35,481 nucleotides of DNA from Microbispora oryzae (GTDB taxonomy: Bacteria > Actinomycetota > Actinomycetes > Streptosporangiales > Streptosporangiaceae): the NCBI RefSeq assembly GCF_017896165.1, contig NZ_JAFCNB010000037.1, positions 1-35,481 on the forward strand, read 5' to 3'. Shown in pieces: positions 29,712 to 35,481 of this stretch. Each line of letters begins with the position of its first letter. Position 1 is the stretch's first letter. The position numbers and the translations under genes were made by a program. Below the pieces are notes generated by a model, which ran no database searches, was not told the DNA's origin, and was given only the letters and a program-made list of their open reading frames with translations.

Positions 29712-32600
29712 GTGATACATCCAACGCAGGAAACGCCGCCGGGCGCAAGGGCCCACGGGAACGCTCCAGCACGCGCCTCCGGCGTTCCCGGCGGCAGCGG
29801 CGGCCCGCCGGATGGCTCAGTGGCCAGGGCCGAGCCGGCGGTGGAGCCGGCGGATGAGTCGCCGGCCGAGGCTGAGGCGGCGCTGGCCGCGGTCGACCGC
29901 GACCCCGTCTCGGGTCTCCCGGCAGCCGAGCGGGCCGCCCGGCGCGCGGCCCGTGCGGGCCACGCCGTGGCGGCGTCCACGGCCGAACGCGCCTGGGGGC
30001 ACGCGCTCCTGCACGTGGGCGAGCTCGACAACGCCATCAGGCACCTGAGCCGCGCCGCCGCCTGGGGCGTGCGGGCCGGCCGCGCCGACCTGGCCGCCGA
30101 GGCACGGTACAAGCTCGCCTTCGCGATCCTGCAACGGGGCAGGCCGCAGGCCGCGCTGCGCGAGATCGACGCCGCCCTGCCGGATCTGACCGGCATGGCG
30201 GCCGCCCGCGCCCGCGCGCAGCGCGCGATCGTGCTGCACGTGATCGGCCGCCTCGACGAATCGCTCGCCGAGTTCGAGGCGGCGCTGCAGGTGCTGCGCC
30301 GGCACGCCGACCTGCTCGGCGTGCAGCGGATGCTGATCAACCGGGCCCTCGTCCACTCCGACCGCCACGCCTTCGCCGCGGCCGAACGCGACCTGCTGGA
30401 GGCGGAGACGCTGGCGCGCGAGCTCGGCCGCCCGCTGACGATCGGCCTGATCGCCAACAACCTCGGTCTCATGGAGACGCTTCGGGGTGACGTACCGGCC
30501 GCGCTGCGCCACCTCGACCGGGCCGAGCGCATCATCGGCGCGCATGGCGCTCAACTGGGCACGCTGCACCAGGACCGGGCCGAGCTGCTGCTGTCGGTGG
30601 GGCTTACGGCCGAGGCGAAGGCGGCCGCCGCCCGCGCGGTGGACGCCTACCGCCGCGAGCGCCGCTCGCTCAAGGTGCCCGAGGTGCAGGTGCTGCTCGC
30701 GCAGGCCGAGATCCTTTCCGGCGATCCGGCCGCCGCGCTGGGCCACGCCCGTGCGGCGCTGCGCCGCTTCCGCGCCCAGGGGCGGCGGGAATGGACGGAA
30801 TTAGCCCGATTATCCGTCCTGTCCGCCCAGCGCGCCGCCGGCCGCCCGCCGCGCCTCCCGGCGGCGGTCATCGACGTCATGGTCGCGACCCTGGACGCGG
30901 CGGGATGGCCCGCGGCGGCGCTGGACGCCGCGATCGTGGCCGCGCAGGTGACCGCCGAGCGGCGCTCCCGGACGGCGGGTGTGGCCAGCGGCTACCTGAG
31001 CCGGGCCGCGGCGGCGTCCCGGTCCCGGGGACCGGCGCTCGTCCGGGCGCGCGGCTGGTACGCGCGGGCGCTTCAACGGCGGGCCGAGGGGGACACGCGC
31101 GGCGTGCTCGCCGCCGTACGGACGGGCCTGCGGGTCCTGGACGAGCACGCCTCAGCGATGGGGGCCACCGACCTGCGGGTGCACGCGGCGGCGCACCGGG
31201 CCGACCTGGTGGCGCTGGGGCTGGAGGTGGCCTTCGAGACCGGCAGCCCCGACGGCCTCCTCGAGTGGTCAGAGCGCGCCCGGGCCAGCCGTCTGCTGGC
31301 CGCGCCGGTCCGTCCGCCCGACGACCCCATGCTGACCGCGCTGCTGGCCCGGCTGCGCTCGGTCACGAGGGACCTGGCCGGTCAGGCGGCGGCGCCCGCC
31401 CCGCTGCTCGCCCGGCAGGCGGACCTGGAACGGCGCATCCGCGACCACAGCCGCCGGCTCGCCGGCACGCCCGGCGACGCGCCCGCGGCCCCGGTCACGC
31501 CCCGGGGCCTCGCCACCTCGCTCGGTTCGTGGGCACTGGTCGAATACGTCCGCCGGGGCGCCGACCTGCACGTGCTCACCGTGGTGGACGGCCGCGTGGG
31601 CGTCCGGCGCCTCGGGGCGACGGCCGAGGCGGCCGACCTGATCGAGCGGCTGACGTTCGCCGTGCGGCGCAACGCGCGCCCGGACGCCCGGCCCGAGGTG
31701 CTGTCCGCGTCCGCCGCGCTACTGGACGCCGCGGCCGCCCGGCTCGACGCCCTGCTGCTCGGGCCGCTGGCCGAGATCGGCGACCGCCCGCTCGTCGTGG
31801 TGCCCACCGGACCGCTGCACAGCCTGCCCTGGTCCCTCCTGCCGTCCTGCGCGGGACGGCCCGTGACCGTCGCGCCGTCCGCGACTCTGTGGCACCTCGC
31901 CCGGACCCGCATCGCGTCGGCGGAAGGAACGGACGGTGACGGCAGCGGCGGCGTGGGCGTCGCGGCCGGGGGACGGGTAGTCGCGGTGGCGGGCCCGCGA
32001 CTGCCGGCCGCGGGGCCCGAGGCGGCGGCCGTCGGCGCGATCCACGACGGCACCGTGCTCGCCGGAGCCGCGGCGACGGTCGAGGCGGTCTCGGCCGCCC
32101 TGCCGCGGGCGGATCTCGCTCATCTCGCCGCGCACGGTCACCTGTCGGCGGAGAACCCGCTGTTCTCCGGCATCGCCCTCGCCGACGGACCGCTGATGGC
32201 CTACGACGTGGAGCGGCTGCCGAGGGTGCCGCACACGCTGGTGCTCGCGGCCTGCGACAGCGGCCGTTCCGTGGTGCGAACCGGCGACGAGCTGATGGGC
32301 CTCGCCGTGGCGTTCCTCGCCCGTGGCACGTCGCAGCTCGTCGCGTCGGTGCTGCCGATCCCCGACGCGGCGACGACCCCCGTCATGGTGGCCTTCCACG
32401 AACGGCTGGCCGCCGGGCGCCCGCCCGCCGCCGCCCTCGCCGAGGCCCAATCGGCCGTCCGGGGCGACGACCCGCGGACGGCCGCCGCGGCGGCCGGCTT
32501 CGTGTGCATCGGCGCCGGCGTCGTCCCGGTCTTCGACCGGGATACGGAACGTGATCGTGCCGACGGGGTTTTCTACCCGCGAAGGTGGCGGCGCAGATAG
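29712..32600 (+). CDS. TPR-repeat protein with C-terminal CHAT (caspase-like) peptidase domain
   Basis: A protein of about 962 aa. Residues 1-60 are a low-complexity leader rich in Pro, Ala and Gly. Residues about 65-500 are helical TPR repeats (for example HALLHVGELDNAIRHLSRAA, LGLMETLRGDVPAALRHLDR). Residues about 640-950 form the CHAT domain, with the catalytic His808 (HLAAHGHLSAENPLFSGIAL) and Cys848 (LVLAACDSGRS), the dyad of clan CD caspase/separase-like peptidases. No signal peptide. The GTG start is supported by GAGGG upstream, but in-frame GTGs near 29820 and 29841 are possible. It is divergent from the subtilase operon, an association suggesting a protease cascade. The 3' end overlaps the convergent esterase gene by 28 bp. 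Confidence 0.9.
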   Translation: MIHPTQETPPGARAHGNAPARASGVPGGSGGPPDGSVARAEPAVEPADESPAEAEAALAAVDRDPVSGLPAAERAARRAARAGHAVAASTAERAWGHALLHVGELDNAIRHLSRAAAWGVRAGRADLAAEARYKLAFAILQRGRPQAALREIDAALPDLTGMAAARARAQRAIVLHVIGRLDESLAEFEAALQVLRRHADLLGVQRMLINRALVHSDRHAFAAAERDLLEAETLARELGRPLTIGLIANNLGLMETLRGDVPAALRHLDRAERIIGAHGAQLGTLHQDRAELLLSVGLTAEAKAAAARAVDAYRRERRSLKVPEVQVLLAQAEILSGDPAAALGHARAALRRFRAQGRREWTELARLSVLSAQRAAGRPPRLPAAVIDVMVATLDAAGWPAAALDAAIVAAQVTAERRSRTAGVASGYLSRAAAASRSRGPALVRARGWYARALQRRAEGDTRGVLAAVRTGLRVLDEHASAMGATDLRVHAAAHRADLVALGLEVAFETGSPDGLLEWSERARASRLLAAPVRPPDDPMLTALLARLRSVTRDLAGQAAAPAPLLARQADLERRIRDHSRRLAGTPGDAPAAPVTPRGLATSLGSWALVEYVRRGADLHVLTVVDGRVGVRRLGATAEAADLIERLTFAVRRNARPDARPEVLSASAALLDAAAARLDALLLGPLAEIGDRPLVVVPTGPLHSLPWSLLPSCAGRPVTVAPSATLWHLARTRIASAEGTDGDGSGGVGVAAGGRVVAVAGPRLPAAGPEAAAVGAIHDGTVLAGAAATVEAVSAALPRADLAHLAAHGHLSAENPLFSGIALADGPLMAYDVERLPRVPHTLVLAACDSGRSVVRTGDELMGLAVAFLARGTSQLVASVLPIPDAATTPVMVAFHERLAAGRPPAAALAEAQSAVRGDDPRTAAAAAGFVCIGAGVVPVFDRDTERDRADGVFYPRRWRRR

Positions 32601-33538
32601 TCGTGCCAGGTCTGTTCGAAGGTCTTGGCGAGGGCCGAGCTGGGAGCGAACACATCCCAGGCATGGAAGGCGTGGGCGTAGAGGTGTAGATCGACGGGGA
32701 CACCGGCGGCGATCAGCCGCTGCGCGAAGTCGATGTTCTCGTCGCGGAAGACGTCGTACTGGGCTACGGCGATGAAGGTGTCCGGCAAGCCGGCCACATC
32801 GGTGGCACGGCCGGGCGCGCTGTAGGGATGGACATCGGGGGCGCCTGTGCGGTCACCCAGCACGGCCGCCCAGGCGTACTCGTTCTCCCGGCGGTCGTAG
32901 ATGCCGAGGTCGACGATCTCGTGGCTGGACGGGGTCTCGTTGCGGTCGTCGAGCATCGGGTAGTTCAGCGAAAGCAGCCGCGGCCGGCCCTCGCCGCGGT
33001 CGCGGACCATGAGCGCGGTGGCAGTGGCGGGCGCCCCGCCGCCACTCGCCCCGGCGAGTCCGATCCGGTCCGGGACGATCCCGTGCTCGGAGGCGTGCTC
33101 GGAGAGGTGGGTGAAGGCGAGGTAGCCGTCCTCGGCCGCTCCCGGGGCCCGGGTTTCCGGTGCGAGGCGGTAGTCGACCACGGCCAGCACGATGTCGAGT
33201 CGCAGGGCCATGGCCGCGGCGTACACGTGGGCGATGGGGTCGTGGGCGCTGCCGAGGACCTGCCCGCCGGCGTGGAAGTAGAGAAGGGACGGGCGGGGCT
33301 GGTCGATACTGCCGGGGTAGAACATCACCACGTCGAGCACGGTTCCGTCCTCGCGCGGGATGCCCAGCGTCTCGATCTTGACTCCCGGGTCCGGGGCGGG
33401 GACGGGAAGCTGGGCTCCGGCCGTCTCCATCTGCGCGCGGAAGGCGGGGATGTCGGAGAAGTCCAGCAGGGAACCGTTGGGGCTCTTGGGTATGGCGTCC
33501 AGCGCGGCGGCGAGTTCGGGGTCGATGTCGTAGGCCAT
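32573..33538 (-). CDS. HSL-family alpha/beta-hydrolase (esterase)
   Basis: A 321-aa hormone-sensitive-lipase-type esterase. The oxyanion HAGG motif is at residues 89-92 (LLYFHAGGQVLG), the nucleophile Ser165 is in GASGG, and the likely acid is Asp262 in AQYDVFRDEN. His292 is in AHAFHAWD. VVDYRLAPE after the oxyanion loop is also typical of the family. It should hydrolyse short-chain esters. The ATG follows GAAAGGA. It is divergent from the TetR gene with the operator cluster between them, so it is very likely the TetR target. Its 3' end overlaps the CHAT gene by 28 bp on the opposite strand, but it is not obviously part of that system. Confidence 0.92.
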   Translation of the reverse strand: MAYDIDPELAAALDAIPKSPNGSLLDFSDIPAFRAQMETAGAQLPVPAPDPGVKIETLGIPREDGTVLDVVMFYPGSIDQPRPSLLYFHAGGQVLGSAHDPIAHVYAAAMALRLDIVLAVVDYRLAPETRAPGAAEDGYLAFTHLSEHASEHGIVPDRIGLAGASGGGAPATATALMVRDRGEGRPRLLSLNYPMLDDRNETPSSHEIVDLGIYDRRENEYAWAAVLGDRTGAPDVHPYSAPGRATDVAGLPDTFIAVAQYDVFRDENIDFAQRLIAAGVPVDLHLYAHAFHAWDVFAPSSALAKTFEQTWHDYLRRHLRG

Positions 33539-33624
33539 CGTCGTAGTCCTTTCCGGGATCAGAACAGGGGAGGCTGGCCGCTGCCGGCGGTGCTGCCGCC
33601 GTCGACAGGCAGAATCGCTCTATA

Positions 33625-33685
33625 TGTCATACTCTGACGCTATTAGTGTCAGACTGTGACGCTAAAGCATGTCATAGTCTGACGC
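33625..33685. promoter_or_regulatory. Three evenly spaced TetR operator copies
   Basis: Three 16-bp copies are at 33625 (TGTCATACTCTGACGC), 33647 (TGTCAGACTGTGACGC) and 33670 (TGTCATAGTCTGACGC). Each contains the dyad GTCA-N5-TGAC. Spacings of 22 and 23 bp put them about two helical turns apart on one face of the DNA, in the esterase/TetR divergent gap. Confidence 0.8.
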
Positions 33686-33703
33686 AAGTGGTAGGGTCGG
33701 CTC

Positions 33704-34270
33704 ATGCCGAGAAGTGGGGAAGCGGTGCGTCGGCGGCTTCAGCAGGCCGCACTGGAACTGTTCGCCGAACATGGCTTCGAGCAGACGCCGGTCGAAGCCA
33801 TCGCCTCTCGCGCCGGGGTGACCGAGCGCACCTTCTACCGCCACTTCGCCGACAAACGCGAGATGCTCTTCGACGGAGAAACCGAACTGCGTGACCTGCT
33901 CGTCCAGGCCGTCGCCGCCGTCCCGCACGGCACGAAACCGCTACCGACCCTGCGCGCGGCCTTCCACGAGACGGTGCCCCTGTTCGAACGCAACCGCCCA
34001 TTCACCGAGCCCGGCGTCCGGCTCATCGCCGAAACCCCCGCTCTCCAGGAACGCTCCCTGGCCAAGCGCGCCCTTCTGGTGAACGCGCTGACCGACGCCC
34101 TGCAAGCCCGCGGCGTCGACGCCCGTATCGCGCCTCTGTGCGCCCAGGTCGCCATGGACACCTTCGCCGTCGCCACCCGGCGCTGGATGCAGGAACCGTC
34201 CGTTCCCCTCCACGACCAGGTCGACCAGGCCTTTCGCGAACTGCGCCTCGCCGCCGCGGCTCTCAAGTAG
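33704..34270 (+). CDS. TetR-family transcriptional regulator
   Basis: A 188-aa protein with an N-terminal TetR HTH (AVRRRLQQAALELFAEHGFE, PVEAIASRAGVTERTFYRHF, ADKREMLFDG) and an all-helical ligand-binding domain. The start ATG is 18 bp after the third operator copy. It is divergent from the HSL esterase, whose promoter carries three sites matching its expected dyad, so it probably represses both genes until an ester-like ligand is present. Confidence 0.93.
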   Translation: MPRSGEAVRRRLQQAALELFAEHGFEQTPVEAIASRAGVTERTFYRHFADKREMLFDGETELRDLLVQAVAAVPHGTKPLPTLRAAFHETVPLFERNRPFTEPGVRLIAETPALQERSLAKRALLVNALTDALQARGVDARIAPLCAQVAMDTFAVATRRWMQEPSVPLHDQVDQAFRELRLAAAALK

Positions 34271-34313
34271 CTGGGTCACCGCCACGCCATGGTGCGGGGC
34301 CTTAGGGCTGTGA

Positions 34314-35249
34314 TCAGTGTTCGCGTGCGTACGCGTAGAGCGTCACGGCGGTGATGAACGCCACCTCGATCCCCAGCACCTTGTCAAGAATGGTGAAGCC
34401 TGAAATGTCTGATGGAACCAGGACCTGACGCAAGGAAATGACCGCCAGCAGAGCGGCCGCCAATTCCAAGGGGCTGGTGTTCTTACTCTGCCGGCGCAGT
34501 GCGAGGGCGAGAACGAGTAGGACGGGGGTCGTCAGGATGGCGTACACGAAGGCGAGCGCGTTCGGGCGGCGGGTGAGGTCGACCTGGATAGCCGTGTCCA
34601 GGCGTAGCCTGTGGATCACGTTGCTGCCGGGCCGGGTGCCTTCGACCTTGCCTCCGGTGTCCACGTAGAAGCTGTGCGGGTTGTCGCCCAGGCGCGGGAG
34701 CGTCCAGTCGGTCAGATTGTCGTCAAGTTTGATGGTGGAGACGAAGAGCATGAGAGTCCGCGGCGACATCCGCTTCGTCCCGTCGGGCAGCGGTGGCAGT
34801 TCGACGCCGTCGGGGACGCTGATCTCAATCTGGAACCTGGCGGAGTAGCGGTCGTGCGGGTAGGCGGTCATGGAGCCCGTGAGCGGCACCTTGAAATCCG
34901 GCAGCGGCGCGAAGACGCCGTACATGTCGCGCAAGCGGATCTGAGTGGAAACCGTCTGCGTGGTGATGCCCGACCTTGCGACGCCAGTGGCGCCCGACCA
35001 GACTCTCATCGTCCCGAGAGCCTCTTCGTCCACGTCGGGTAGCTGGAGTTGCAGGTCCGCACTGACGGTCGCCTGACGTGCGCGCAGGTCGATGTCGCGG
35101 ACGCTCAGGAAAACCGTGCCGTCAGAGGACAACTGAGAGCCGATCTGGCTGTTAGGCCCGCCCAGTTCGTCGCCGCCTCTCATCGGGAAAGCGGCCCAGA
35201 TGGCTAAGAGAAATACGGCGAAGGCTACTAATGCGAGCGTCACGCGCAC
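34314..35249 (-). CDS. DUF4436-family membrane protein
   Basis: A 311-aa protein with a hydrophobic N-terminal segment (about residues 4-22, VTLALVAFAVFLLAIWAAF). A long extracytoplasmic beta-rich region covers about 25-225 (VFLSVRDIDLRARQATVSAD, RYSARFQIEISVPDGVELPP). Three C-terminal membrane helices lie at about 232-253, 263-282 and 290-308. This layout and the strand patterns match the DUF4436 family, whose function is unknown. The start is GTG; another GTG lies two codons downstream. It is convergent with the TetR gene, 43 bp apart. Confidence 0.8.
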   Translation of the reverse strand: MRVTLALVAFAVFLLAIWAAFPMRGGDELGGPNSQIGSQLSSDGTVFLSVRDIDLRARQATVSADLQLQLPDVDEEALGTMRVWSGATGVARSGITTQTVSTQIRLRDMYGVFAPLPDFKVPLTGSMTAYPHDRYSARFQIEISVPDGVELPPLPDGTKRMSPRTLMLFVSTIKLDDNLTDWTLPRLGDNPHSFYVDTGGKVEGTRPGSNVIHRLRLDTAIQVDLTRRPNALAFVYAILTTPVLLVLALALRRQSKNTSPLELAAALLAVISLRQVLVPSDISGFTILDKVLGIEVAFITAVTLYAYAREH

Positions 35250-35463
35250 TGATCACTCCGTCGGGGTCTGCGGCTTTCGCGAGTTGGGCAGCCGGCGATC
35301 AGGGTCGCCTTCTCGGCCAGTGTGTGCCAGGCGGGATCGCGCCGCCATATGCATGAGCAATGCTCAGAACCTGTGGATCGGCTCGGGGGCGTACCCTCCC
35401 GAGTGATCGATTCGAAGGTCACTGAGTAGGCCGACGTTGGCGCGTCGGCTGGGAGGGCACGCC

Positions 35464-35481
35464 CATGCTTACCGTAGTCAA
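35464..35481 (+). CDS. Probable start of a gene running off the window
   Basis: The ATG at 35464 is preceded by GGGAGGG at an 8-base spacing and opens MLTVV before the sequence ends. Too short to identify. The 214 bp before it (35250-35463) show no other gene; short open stretches there have no ribosome site or recognisable domain. Confidence 0.4.

Noticed and set aside
35240..35422. 60-codon minus-strand ORF near the right edge
   Set aside because: No ribosome site and no recognisable motif, and it overlaps the start of the DUF4436 gene.
1..35481. Search for tRNA, rRNA and CRISPR arrays
   Set aside because: No cloverleaf with a GTTCGA-type T-loop, no rRNA-like segment and no regularly spaced identical repeats were seen by eye.

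Overview
The window is high-GC throughout, with GTG and TTG starts, tightly packed short operons and many one- and two-component regulators. Together with ECF42 and ECF41 sigma factors, a CHAT/TPR protein and a CBM2-type secreted protein, this points to an actinomycete. A member of the Streptosporangiales (Nonomuraea- or Streptosporangium-like) is my best guess; this is inference from gene content, not a phylogenetic result.

Left part (1-20 kb) is ordinary actinomycete regulatory and metabolic sequence. It opens with the C-terminal part of a large LuxR regulator and an ECF42 sigma factor translationally coupled to its YCII/DGPF partner. A decayed IS5-family element (3086-4132) with CTAG flanks follows. 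Next come a secreted CBM2-like protein, a MarR-type regulator divergent from a DUF4097 protein across an array of GCAAC/GTTGC sites, and a NarL-type two-component pair. A divergent membrane protein, a secreted M1 metallopeptidase, an ECF41 sigma factor divergent from a LUD protein, and a methionine aminopeptidase divergent from an XRE regulator follow. The stretch ends with an alpha/beta hydrolase whose expected nucleophile is Asn, an ArsR-SRPBCC/DHFR-like pair, a ComB-like phosphatase, and a LysR/SDR divergent pair. A strong bidirectional hairpin at 20041-20066 closes this region.

The centre of interest is 20.1-32.6 kb. Eight genes on the minus strand read 29634 -> 20084: an intracellular subtilase with four GHKPM repeats, a small sigma factor, a 166-aa protein, an M15-like peptidase, a 222-aa unknown, a hemopexin-repeat/GH24-lysozyme fusion, and two large unrecognised proteins of 695 and 753 aa. 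Divergent from this array is a 962-aa TPR-CHAT (caspase-like) protein. My reading is that sigma, the 166-aa protein, subtilase and CHAT form a protease signalling module. The module carries two predicted peptidoglycan hydrolases without signal peptides and two large structural or toxin-like proteins as possible effectors. A regulated lysis, release or conflict system is a plausible but untested interpretation.

Right part (32.6-35.5 kb): an HSL-type esterase overlapping the CHAT gene tail-to-tail, a divergent TetR regulator with three evenly spaced GTCA-N5-TGAC operators, a DUF4436 membrane protein, and the first codons of a probable further gene at the window edge.
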